A DNA stretch of 27,598 nucleotides from an uncultured Phascolarctobacterium sp. GTDB lineage: Bacteria > Bacillota > Negativicutes > Acidaminococcales > Acidaminococcaceae. The DNA lies in the NCBI RefSeq assembly GCF_937920985.1, contig NZ_CALDXR010000028.1, forward strand, positions 1 to 27,598, written 5' to 3'. Shown in pieces: positions 1-6,516 of the stretch. The position numbers and the translations under genes were made by a program. The number at the start of each line of letters is the position of its first letter. Within the stretch, counting starts at the first letter, position 1. The notes below the pieces were generated by a model. The model was not told the origin of the DNA and searched no databases. It worked only from the letters and a program-made list of their open reading frames with translations.

Positions 1-136
1 GGCTGAAGGCAAAGCTGAAAGCATCAAAAATCTTATGTCTACAATGAATGTCTCCATTGACCAGGCCATGGATATTTTAAAAACACCGCCCGAAGAACAC
101 CAGTACTTCAAGGACCTGTTAGCTAAGGAGCAGTAG
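1..136 (+). CDS. C-terminal end of an Rpn-tail-like small protein (partial)
   Basis: Reading from base 2, 44 codons and a TAG stop are visible; the start lies outside the window. The visible residues are identical or nearly so to the last 44 residues of the 65-aa protein at 12349-12546. It starts in an AEGKAE-type Glu/Ala/Lys/Gly repeat, then a short helix-rich part with DQAMDILK, and ends LLAKEQ. This looks like the variable C-terminal tail of Rpn-family nucleases without the nuclease domain. A strong terminator follows 14 bases after the stop. Family resemblance is seen; antitoxin function is only inferred. Confidence 0.75.
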   Translation, partial: AEGKAESIKNLMSTMNVSIDQAMDILKTPPEEHQYFKDLLAKEQ

Positions 137-149
137 GCTCCGCCTGTTC

Positions 150-181
150 AAAAAGCGCCTGCCGTCCGGCAAGCGCTTTTT
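150..181 (+). terminator. Rho-independent terminator
   Basis: Nine-base stem AAAAAGCGC (150-158) pairs with GCGCTTTTT (173-181). An inner TGCC/GGCA stem closes a 4-base loop. It ends the partial small gene to its left. The copy at 12557-12588 keeps the stem while the loop has changed. Confidence 0.85.
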
Positions 182-215
182 CTATTGCAAGATATTTAAC
201 TCTAAGTTGCTCCCC

Positions 216-644
216 TTATCTTTTTCTCCAGACCATCTTATTAACCACACCTGTGTAGCTTTGGATAATCTTCACAACCTTAGTAGATACGTTCTCATCT
301 ACATAATCAGGCACCGGCTGTCCGTCATCGCCATCAAGGTTCATCTGCACTGCTGTGTCTACAGCCTGCAGCAGGCTTTTTTCGTCAATGCCTGCGAGCA
401 CAAAGCAGCCTTTGTCCAGCGCTTCCGGGCGCTCCGTAGAGGTACGGATGCACAACGCCGGGAACGGATGTCCCACACTGGTGAAGAAGCTGCTTTCCTC
501 CGGCAGTGTACCAGAATCAGATACTACAGCAAAGGCGTTCATCTGCAGGCAGTTGTAATCATGGAAGCCCAACGGCTCATGCTGAATTACGCGCTTGTCC
601 AGTTCAAAGCCACCGGCGCCTACTATAAGAAGTTTTGGTTTCAT
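216..644 (-). pseudogene. Chimeric remnant: NeuD/PglD-type start joined to WecB C-terminus
   Basis: The 142-aa reading frame matches the last third of non-hydrolysing UDP-N-acetylglucosamine 2-epimerases (WecB/MnaA), which make UDP-ManNAc for surface glycans. Family signatures visible are EPLGFHDYN, SDSGTLPEESS and the stretch around RTSTERPEA. Family proteins are about 360-390 aa, so roughly the first 230 residues, including most of the active site, are missing. The first 12-13 residues (MKPKLLIVGAGGF) instead look like the nucleotide-binding start of NeuD/PglD sugar acetyltransferases. The two parts meet at GGF/ELD, where a short shared GF could have mediated a deletion. The product is unlikely to be an active epimerase. 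It is probably scar material from an older glycan locus. SD support upstream of the ATG is weak. Confidence 0.8.
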
Positions 645-680
645 TAGTTGTCACTTCAGCTATTATTATCAGAATTTTAC

Positions 681-709
681 TTGACTTTATATTATTTCTC
701 CTGTATACT
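681..709 (+). promoter_or_regulatory. Sigma-70-type promoter for candidate small RNA
   Basis: TTGACT (681-686), 17-base spacer, TATACT (704-709). Predicted start near 716. No good reading frame with an SD follows before the strong hairpin at 778-822, so the transcript may be a short RNA or an attenuated leader of the Rpn gene. Confidence 0.55.
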
Positions 710-715
710 CAACTA

Positions 716-837
716 CAAATGTAACATTTACAACTACATAAGCAGGACCTCTCGACTTACGTTGTTAGTATTAAGCTGCAGTACCTATGGTGCTCGAAGA
801 TTCCGAGCGCTATGAGTACTGCGTTTTTGTTTTTTGG
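716..837 (+). ncRNA. Candidate ~115-nt small RNA or attenuated leader
   Basis: The stretch lies between a good promoter (681-709) and a long hairpin with a T-rich tail (778-837). It holds no plausible coding frame: the ATG at 787 lacks an SD and its codons run through the hairpin. It lies about 90 bases upstream of the Rpn nuclease gene on the same strand. It may be an independent small RNA, or the 5' leader of that gene ended by the hairpin. I do not recognise a known RNA family (not SRP, 6S or tmRNA by eye). Confidence 0.35.
778..837 (+). terminator. Long-stem Rho-independent terminator
   Basis: Bases 778-796 pair with 804-822 over 19 positions, interrupted by one C/A mismatch (785/815) and a few G-U pairs. 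The outer arms are GCAGTAC/GTACTGC, the inner arms GCTCG/CGAGC, and the loop has 7 bases. GTTTTTGTTTTTT follows. Confidence 0.75.
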
Positions 838-880
838 CATATTTCTTGCACGCGATATATCCTGACTAACTGTCAGTTTA

Positions 881-909
881 TATATTTTCAAGCACAAATA
901 TGTTATAAT
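881..909 (+). promoter_or_regulatory. Likely promoter of the Rpn nuclease gene
   Basis: A perfect TATAAT at 904-909 lies about 20 bases before the start codon; the -35 (TATATT at 881-886, 17-base spacing) is poor. The surrounding AAATAT-TTATAATTAA context resembles the promoter in front of the DUF2442 unit (11979-11984). The short distance leaves little 5' UTR and the SD AAAGGAG (915-921) directly follows. Confidence 0.4.
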
Positions 910-928
910 TAAAGAAAGGAGTTCTTCT

Positions 929-1837
929 ATGGGAACCAAAGACACTACTCAAAAGCGTTTAGAAGACTTTGAGGATATCTTTGCGGATATCAGTAACGTT
1001 CTTCTCTATGACGGTGAAGACGTTATCAAGGAAAACGAGCTTGAAACCGTCACTGCTAAAGACACCTACACTGTTGAACAGCAAATCCACGAGGTTGAAC
1101 GCGATGTAGCTAAAAGGTGGCGGCACCACTCTCTGCACATCTCTTTAATCGGCTTGGAGAATCAAACTGATCCTGATTACAAAATGCCGCTACGCGTCAT
1201 CTGCTATGACGGCGCTTCCTACAGAGCACAGCTTAACGCAGAGGAGTCTAAGAAAACTTATCCTGTAATTACGCTCGTGCTTTACATGGGTACAGAAAAG
1301 CACTGGACTGCCCCTAAACAGCTCACCGATTGCTTTAAGTATGATGAAAGACTAAGCAAGTTTATCAGCAATTATAAGATTAACGTTGTAGAGCTTGCCT
1401 GGCTAAGTGACGAGCAGATTATGAAGTTCAAAACAGAGTTCCGAAATTTCGTTGAGCTACTGCGTGATACGCGCCTTGGCCGAAAACCGCAATACTCCCC
1501 TATCCAGCTCAAGCATGTACATGAGCTCCTACAGCTTATGCGCGTTATGAGTGGCAATGACGAATATGAACAATTATTAAAACAGACAACAAATAATCTT
1601 AAGCAGAAGAAACTCAAAGGAGATGAAATCACTATGAAAAAGATTGTATCGCTTGGTTTTGATGAAGCTAGAGCTGAAGCAAGGGCTGCCGGTTTAGCTG
1701 AAGGCGAGGCTCAAGAAAAATTTGCTACCGCTAAGCGTATGCTTGCTCTTGGCAAAAGTCTTCAAGACATTATGCTGATTACTGATTTACCCATGAGTAA
1801 AATTCAAGAATTGCAGGCTGAAATCAAGTCTGCATAA
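929..1837 (+). CDS. Rpn family recombination-promoting nuclease / putative transposase
   Basis: 302 aa; SD AAAGGAG at 915-921 supports the ATG. It belongs to the Rpn (PD-(D/E)XK, formerly transposase_31/YhgA-like) family, whose members are DNA endonucleases linked to recA-independent recombination and, in E. coli, to phage defence. Visible core: IGLENQ (74-79) with MPLRVICYD (86-94), the YxxQ position near 98-101, PVITLVLYMG (112-121) and the following W. The tail from about 245 is an Ala/Glu-rich helical segment with AEGEAQE, then a compact ALGKSLQDIMLITDLP element, as usual for full-length members. It is monocistronic, with promoter signals upstream and a terminator 18 bases after the stop. 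An in-frame internal start lies at codon 236 (see separate entry). Family assignment is firm; cellular role is inferred from homologues. Confidence 0.92.
   Translation: MGTKDTTQKRLEDFEDIFADISNVLLYDGEDVIKENELETVTAKDTYTVEQQIHEVERDVAKRWRHHSLHISLIGLENQTDPDYKMPLRVICYDGASYRAQLNAEESKKTYPVITLVLYMGTEKHWTAPKQLTDCFKYDERLSKFISNYKINVVELAWLSDEQIMKFKTEFRNFVELLRDTRLGRKPQYSPIQLKHVHELLQLMRVMSGNDEYEQLLKQTTNNLKQKKLKGDEITMKKIVSLGFDEARAEARAAGLAEGEAQEKFATAKRMLALGKSLQDIMLITDLPMSKIQELQAEIKSA
1634..1837 (+). CDS. Possible intragenic small protein (RpnS-like) inside the Rpn gene
   Basis: AAAGGAG (1616-1622) lies 11 bases before an in-frame ATG (codon 236 of the Rpn frame). The internal product would be 67 aa, the helical Ala/Glu tail of the nuclease. 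E. coli rpn genes are reported to make such C-terminal proteins from internal starts, and these block the full-length toxin. The 65-aa gene at 12349-12546 has the same size and character, which supports the idea that the tail is a stand-alone functional unit. SD strength and frame are seen; translation and antitoxin action are inferred. Confidence 0.45.
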   Translation: MKKIVSLGFDEARAEARAAGLAEGEAQEKFATAKRMLALGKSLQDIMLITDLPMSKIQELQAEIKSA

Positions 1838-1854
1838 AATTGTTTAGTTTTAAC

Positions 1855-1890
1855 ACCGCCGTGCGCATCAGCGTGCGGCGGTATTTTGTT
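1855..1890 (+). terminator. Rho-independent terminator of the Rpn gene
   Basis: ACCGCCGTGCGC (1855-1866) pairs with GCGTGCGGCGGT (1871-1882), including two G-U pairs, around the loop ATCA. The T-rich tail ATTTTGTTT follows. Confidence 0.88.
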
Positions 1891-2116
1891 TATTTACACC
1901 CTTTTACTATATTGGCACCATTTCTCTATAAAAGACAAAAAATCAAGTACTTCTATATTGCATATTGCCGATAAATTAGCATGTTGTAATGTTAAAACTC
2001 ACACGAAAACGGTGTTTTAGCTCCGGCGGTAAGTGTTGTTGTATGTATTCTAAGACATTTAAATTCAGTTCAATAAAAGTGTTTACTACACTTTTAAATG
2101 CTACAAAGTTATACGG

Positions 2117-2189
2117 AACGATGTTCCATGTACCTATTATATATTATTGAGTTGAGGTTTTATATCCGCGTCATATTTGTCGCTTACGC
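2117..2189. repeat. Island-flanking direct repeat, left copy
   Basis: About 73 bases align without gaps to 10665-10737 with about seven or eight mismatches, in the same orientation. The two copies enclose the whole leftward defence gene set. The right copy ends 4 bases from the rfbB stop codon. Confidence 0.85.
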
Positions 2190-2228
2190 TTACCGAAGTC
2201 TAGGTTAGAGTTCCATGTAGTTATCTAG

Positions 2229-2260
2229 AAAAAAACTGCGCAGCTTGAATGTCTGCGCAG
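2229..2260 (-). terminator. Terminator at the end of the defence operon
   Basis: CTGCGCAG at 2236-2243 and 2253-2260 form an 8-bp stem with a 9-base loop. Read leftward, it is followed at once by a run of seven T. It lies about 130 bases after the last leftward gene (the TIR protein). Confidence 0.8.
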
Positions 2261-2390
2261 ATAATTTGATATTAAATTGTAAGACGTGGTTTTATTTGAC
2301 GCTTACGTTTGATGCTTACAAATACCCTAAGTAGGTTAGTTATAGTTTAAGTGTTTGTCCATCATATAAGATATGAAGCTTTTTTATTGT

Positions 2391-2834
2391 TTACCACCAT
2401 CTATTGGAGCACAACTTGTTCAAAGCTGCTATTATACCTTTCTCATTAAAGGAATAAACAAATTCAGCACTCAGATTTTTTACATCGCTCGGAAGCTTAG
2501 AATGTAAATCAAGATAAACACAGACAAGTCCATTGCCTTTCCTATGGTTTACTGCAATTTCGTATGCCTGCCAATTACTGTAACCTATTTCCTTTCGATC
2601 AGGATGTAATTCATGAGAATGCGAGCCAATAATAGCAACCATATAATTAGCTTCACCAATTTTTCTACTCAATACATTTTTTACAGTACTTACACTTTCA
2701 CTTCTAATTTCTTTAGTAGTCATATCGTTAAAGGTAAATTCAAAATCAGGATTGCTATTCCACGCCTTCATAAGATAATAATACTGCTTATCATGCTCAA
2801 AATCAAAAGATACACAGACTTTCTTTCTTGCCAT
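2391..2834 (-). CDS. ThsB-like TIR-domain protein (DUF1863 / MTH538 TIR-like)
   Basis: 147 aa, a single TIR-like domain. The start KKVCVSFDFEHD (4-15) is the typical first strand and loop of the ThsB/DUF1863 group. VAIIGSHSHE (66-75) and SNWQAYEIAV (87-95) match the later strands, with E92 at the position of the likely catalytic glutamate. In Thoeris systems such proteins sense phage and make an NAD-derived signal that activates an effector. Here no SIR2-SLOG effector (ThsA) follows; the partner upstream is a membrane protein whose stop lies 3 bases before this start. The SD AAAAGGAG lies inside the end of that gene, so translation is probably coupled. Strongly AT-rich. The domain call is firm; a Thoeris-like role is inferred. 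Confidence 0.8.
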   Translation of the reverse strand: MARKKVCVSFDFEHDKQYYYLMKAWNSNPDFEFTFNDMTTKEIRSESVSTVKNVLSRKIGEANYMVAIIGSHSHELHPDRKEIGYSNWQAYEIAVNHRKGNGLVCVYLDLHSKLPSDVKNLSAEFVYSFNEKGIIAALNKLCSNRWW

Positions 2835-2837
2835 TTT

Positions 2838-3500
2838 TTACACTCCTTTTAGGCAATCATGCAAGTATAAAGATACTTTTTCTACTAAAGGTATTTTTTC
2901 CTTGCACCACGTGGTGATACTATCATGTATTTCGAAGAAGTAAAACCAAGTTATAGTAAACACCGCTATAAATATTATAAAATCAAAAACAAAAGATAAA
3001 GAACCAACATCCGCCGAATTGTATTCTTTGTATATTTTAATACAATTAATTATTTGAAATAACACAGGAGAAATCATTTTATAAAACAAATCAGTTAAGT
3101 TTAATACTATAGGATAATTCTTCTGATAATTTTCTCCCTCCCTATTAAATAAACTATCTTTTCCACATAGAAAATCTATTTCCTTCTCTAGTTTATTTAT
3201 ATAACTATACTGTCGCTCTATGCATAATACTTTTTTAAAATACTCAATAGATATATAAGCAATTAACATCCATACTACAGTCTGTATAATATCATTACTA
3301 AACTCTAACGTCATTTTCAGTTGACTATTAATTCCACCTTTTATAATATTGCATACATCAGCTGGTTTCAATGATAGCAAAAAAGACAAGGCTTCTATTA
3401 AGCATAATAGCAAATAATATCTATCACGCTTTTTTGAGCTTCCTTATTCAATTTATTAGTTTCTTTGTAATGATCATAATATAGATTCAATATATCCATA
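2838..3500 (-). pseudogene. Membrane protein, split by a frameshift; partner of TIR gene
   Basis: A frame from 3413 down to 2838 lacks an ATG (it opens with TTG at best) and begins inside a hydrophobic segment. Just upstream, a 33-codon frame starts at ATG 3500 with a good SD (AGAAGG), runs to a stop at 3399-3401, and shares an A6 run (T6 at 3430-3435 on the given strand). One extra A would join both frames into one protein of about 221 aa, passing through KKRDRY into the first membrane helix. Hydrophobic segments appear near YLLLCLIEALSFLLSL, VVWMLIAYISI, LFYKMISPVLFQII and FDFIIFIAVFTITWFYFF. No enzyme motif is seen. Linked to the TIR gene by a 3-base gap, it may be the membrane effector. 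It could be a true pseudogene, a phase-variable gene, or a sequencing error. Confidence 0.6.
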
Positions 3501-3627
3501 TTAGCCTTCTACCCTTTCATTCAAATAAACTAGGTATTCTAAAAATCCTATAGCTGATATCTGATTTTGAAGATTTTTTAATGTCAATTATGCTTACTGT
3601 TTTCACGGCAGATAAAAGCGATTCCTT

Positions 3628-4362
3628 TCATATAAGATTTTCGAAAACCGCCCTTTCATTTTTACTGATTACAGATGCCATATCAACACCTTTAATTTCC
3701 GAAATATTCTTTTGCAACGATTGCAAATTCTGTCTAAGTGAAGAATAACTAACATATTTAGAACCAAAAGGCGCATCAGTTTCTAACAAAATTTTATTGT
3801 TAGGTATAGCACATATAATTTCTCTTCCACTTTTTGTATTTGCCATTCTTTGATTGATAGAAAAGAAACAACCAAGTTCTACCGCTCTTCGAACTTGTGG
3901 TATAGAGCCAGTAAACCAATGCATTATATACTTGTTTGATTTTCTTTGACTATACTCTGCAATAACGTCAATAACAGTTGATGCTGCTTTAAGAGAATGT
4001 ACAGATATTACTTTATTCCCTTCTTTTTCGCACAATTGAATAACTTTATTAAATTGGTTTAACTGCAAGCTCTTTGATTCTAAATAACTATTACTGAAGT
4101 CGAGTCCAATTTCACCTATATATCGAGTATGCTTAATTAATTTTTCAAAAAGAATAATATCATCATAACCACTTCCACTGAGTTGTGGATGAAATCCTAA
4201 GCCAACACAGATATTAGAAAAATTTTTCAGCATGCTCTTTTCTTTTAGGTATGCCTTTGGGGTAGTTCCAACTGCAAATACTCCTATGTCAACACCTTTC
4301 TCAGAATTAAGAAAGCTATTCATTTTATCAAATAAGTCTATATGGCTATGCGCATCAATCAT
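3628..4362 (-). CDS. qatD: QatD, TatD-family metal-dependent hydrolase
   Basis: 244 aa from the ATG at 4362. An upstream in-frame extension exists but has no SD. TatD-family metal ligands are all visible: H5 and H7 (DAHSHID), E84 (IGEIGLDF), H122 (ISVHSL), H148 (IMHWFTGS) and D196 (LLETDAPFG). TatD proteins are TIM-barrel nucleases acting on DNA or RNA ends. In Qat anti-phage systems the fourth gene is such a protein. The start codon overlaps the qatC stop by 8 bases (ATGATTGA), so translation is coupled. Complete and apparently intact. The exact substrate in defence is not evident from sequence. Confidence 0.9.
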   Translation of the reverse strand: MIDAHSHIDLFDKMNSFLNSEKGVDIGVFAVGTTPKAYLKEKSMLKNFSNICVGLGFHPQLSGSGYDDIILFEKLIKHTRYIGEIGLDFSNSYLESKSLQLNQFNKVIQLCEKEGNKVISVHSLKAASTVIDVIAEYSQRKSNKYIMHWFTGSIPQVRRAVELGCFFSINQRMANTKSGREIICAIPNNKILLETDAPFGSKYVSYSSLRQNLQSLQKNISEIKGVDMASVISKNERAVFENLI

Positions 4363-5707
4363 TATCTTCTTTTTTCTCCATCGCGGAAACAAATGAATCT
4401 ATCTCCAAGAGGCCTCGCTTATATATTTCAGCTAATTCATTAAGATATTTATCGTCATGTTTTAGAGGTCCTGGCTTGTGAATATACAATTTTGCCACGC
4501 TTGGATTAGCTTTAACTTTACTAATTGCATACATAAAAGACCTTAGCTGAATACCAATACCCGAATCATTATTCCTTAGAATCTTCTTTATAGATAGTTC
4601 GGTATATAAAGTACCATCATTTCCAAATGCTTTATACATAGCAGCTCTTCTTATCAGACATGGTACGCAATAGCCACAATGTTGTGGACTTTTACCTTTC
4701 CATCTTGCTTTTCCAGGCGAAGAACAAGAAAAGGATACCTTCATAGTGTCAAATAACACGTCCTTATTATAACACTCTGCTGCCATTTCCCCTTTAGTCT
4801 TATTCCAATAGGGATTGTAAACATTAATATCTAACCCTAAACCACTTAATAATTTATTCCACAACTCTAAGTAAAAAGGATGTGTTGTCCTTGTACTAAA
4901 TGAGCCAACTCTTGTTACTTCTAACGGAACATTTAATGCGATGAAGCCATTTTCGGGAACAAGCAATTGTTTAATATTAGCAGTGCCTGTTATAACAAAT
5001 ATCCCTAAGGCAATAAATAAGAATGATCTGCTTCTTGTATTGCTATCATTTCCACCTTCTGGGATATAATTATCACGAAAACTCAACCATAAATCAATTA
5101 ACTCCTGCTCTAAATCAGGATACGCTTCCTTCAGCATTGCAAGAATATTCGTCTGTGCTTTTTTTGTCAACCCTTCTCCTGCATGTCCAATCAGCAACAT
5201 ATTATTTCCTTCTGTAAGTAAATTAATAGTACTAATCAAGCTATCCATGCCACCAGAAAAAAGGGAAATTTTATCATATTGATTATTTAAAACTCGTTTG
5301 TTTTTGTTGTCACAAAACACCCATTCGCGTTTAACAAAAGTTACATTCCAAATATCACCTGTTAAAAATCTTAACATTTTGTTTATTAGTAGTGCATTTT
5401 CAGTCCACTTTGTTAAATTCCAAACAGGAATCTCTAATTCTATTTCTCGTGTCCATGAGTCCTGTCCATGAATCTCTCTGGAAATTCGAGTATCCGCCAT
5501 ATATACAATTGTAGCAAGCGATAAAATATCAAAGCCAATTTCAGATGGAAATATACTATTACATCTCAATTTAGAAACAACGTGTTGTATCCCATAATTT
5601 AAATTATCATTGCATAGAAAAGGCACTTTCACTATCAAAGTATTATCAATTTTACTATACATTATTTCCTTTATACTATAATCGCATTTAATTATATACT
5701 TGTTCAT
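4355..5707 (-). CDS. qatC: QatC, QueC-like PP-loop ATPase
   Basis: 450 aa. The N-terminal 140 residues are particular to the Qat/QueC-like defence group. The PP-loop SGGMDS is at 151-156. A zinc-type cysteine set C328, C344, C347, C350 (HCGYCVPCLIRR) matches QueC, which makes 7-cyano-7-deazaguanine from carboxy-deazaguanine and ATP. No queC, queD, queE or queF neighbours occur, so a tRNA-queuosine role is unlikely. The setting between qatB and qatD marks it as the defence version. From memory, and without certainty, recent work links QueC-like defence proteins to modification of a partner protein N-terminus. The start overlaps the qatB stop (ATGA). Confidence 0.92.
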   Translation of the reverse strand: MNKYIIKCDYSIKEIMYSKIDNTLIVKVPFLCNDNLNYGIQHVVSKLRCNSIFPSEIGFDILSLATIVYMADTRISREIHGQDSWTREIELEIPVWNLTKWTENALLINKMLRFLTGDIWNVTFVKREWVFCDNKNKRVLNNQYDKISLFSGGMDSLISTINLLTEGNNMLLIGHAGEGLTKKAQTNILAMLKEAYPDLEQELIDLWLSFRDNYIPEGGNDSNTRSRSFLFIALGIFVITGTANIKQLLVPENGFIALNVPLEVTRVGSFSTRTTHPFYLELWNKLLSGLGLDINVYNPYWNKTKGEMAAECYNKDVLFDTMKVSFSCSSPGKARWKGKSPQHCGYCVPCLIRRAAMYKAFGNDGTLYTELSIKKILRNNDSGIGIQLRSFMYAISKVKANPSVAKLYIHKPGPLKHDDKYLNELAEIYKRGLLEIDSFVSAMEKKEDND

Positions 5708-6504
5708 TCATTTTCTCCAACATCTGCCAAAATATCAAATGTCTTTCTATAAACATCATCAATGATTTCTAATGTTTTATTCTTAGGTAAGTAGTTAATA
5801 CCAATTCCAGTATCTACCATCGCATCCGATACGGCACCACGTATATATTCTTTAATTTGTATTCCTAAAGCATCTGCTTCTGCATCATCTTTTGGCAATA
5901 ATATTATTTTATTTCCAATATCATTTATGATTCTACTAAAAACAGTATTAGTCATGGTTATTTCAAGCAGTATGCATATCTGTTCCGGTAATAAATCACT
6001 AAATTTGATTGTTGATAATTCCGGGCATTCTTCAATTGCAGAAAAATATGCATCTCTAGCTATTCCTTCGTCCACAGAACCGCCATCTGGACAAATAAAA
6101 TCTGCAATATAAACAAATACATCATCAGCACTTTTATTAGCTAACTCAAACAATGAAAATTCTTTTTCAATTGCTTCAACACCACCACTGGCATATAGAC
6201 CTGCTATTTTCAATAATTTAGCGCTACTATATCGTGCTGAACCAAGACGTAACGTTGCTTTCGAGCTGCCTTGCATCGTTTTTCTTACGTAATTGGAAAT
6301 ACTCCTTCTTGCCATTCCCAAATCACGTGATTTTATAAACCTGGTGAATTCACCTCGTGGTATCGTAAAGCGATTTTTGCTTCCAACTGTCAATATAGGT
6401 TCTATTCCTACATCTGCTTCTACATTGCTATCAGGTTCTTGTAACCACGAAGGAATCAATGGAGTTTTCCCATTTTGTCCTTTATTATGTGTTGACGTAC
6501 CCAT
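5704..6504 (-). CDS. qatB: QatB, Qat anti-phage system protein
   Basis: 266 aa with SD AGGAGG close upstream, 12 bases after qatA. The N-terminus MGTSTHNKG followed by PLIPSWL is the pattern I associate with QatB. The region around 50-80 (FTRFIKSRDLGMARRSISNY) is basic, and the rest is mainly helical. No catalytic motif is visible. Gly2 after Met removal would be exposed, which fits proposals that the QatB N-terminus is modified by the QueC-like partner (inference from recalled literature). Identity rests on the start pattern plus its fixed place between the KAP ATPase and QatC. Confidence 0.85.
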   Translation of the reverse strand: MGTSTHNKGQNGKTPLIPSWLQEPDSNVEADVGIEPILTVGSKNRFTIPRGEFTRFIKSRDLGMARRSISNYVRKTMQGSSKATLRLGSARYSSAKLLKIAGLYASGGVEAIEKEFSLFELANKSADDVFVYIADFICPDGGSVDEGIARDAYFSAIEECPELSTIKFSDLLPEQICILLEITMTNTVFSRIINDIGNKIILLPKDDAEADALGIQIKEYIRGAVSDAMVDTGIGINYLPKNKTLEIIDDVYRKTFDILADVGENE

Positions 6505-6516
6505 TGTAACCTCCTA

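Larger units (their letters stand above)
1..198. repeat. Long direct repeat, copy A
   Basis: This stretch matches 12411-12604 almost base for base. The coding part (to position 136) differs at one base only (position 97). The following terminator hairpin has the same stem but a different loop, and a 3-base indel lies just before it. Similarity stops near 198. The copy is cut by the window edge, so the repeat may extend further left and could include a second copy of the DUF2442 gene found at 12042-12296. Confidence 0.9.
1891..2390. other. Gene-free junction with repeats and a leftward terminator
   Basis: No coding frame is convincing here. The stretch holds an inverted repeat AAAAGTGT/ACACTTTT (2075-2082/2088-2095), the left copy of the island direct repeat (2117-2189), a leftward terminator (2229-2260), and a second, degenerate piece of the repeat near 2287-2315 (a TTTGACGCTTACGTTT-like string). 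GTTCCATGTA also recurs at 2123 and 2211, so the zone looks built from partly duplicated repeat pieces. Confidence 0.6.

Noticed and set aside
207..647. 146-codon rightward frame
   Set aside because: Complement of the WecB remnant, whose leftward reading has clear family motifs.
778..822. Hairpin as a riboswitch
   Set aside because: A single long stem with a T tail and no conserved core; a terminator explains it.
3559..3587. TTGACA-like box before the TIR/membrane pair as a separate promoter
   Set aside because: The -35 is perfect, but no acceptable -10 is found at 16-18 bases, so it stays unproven.
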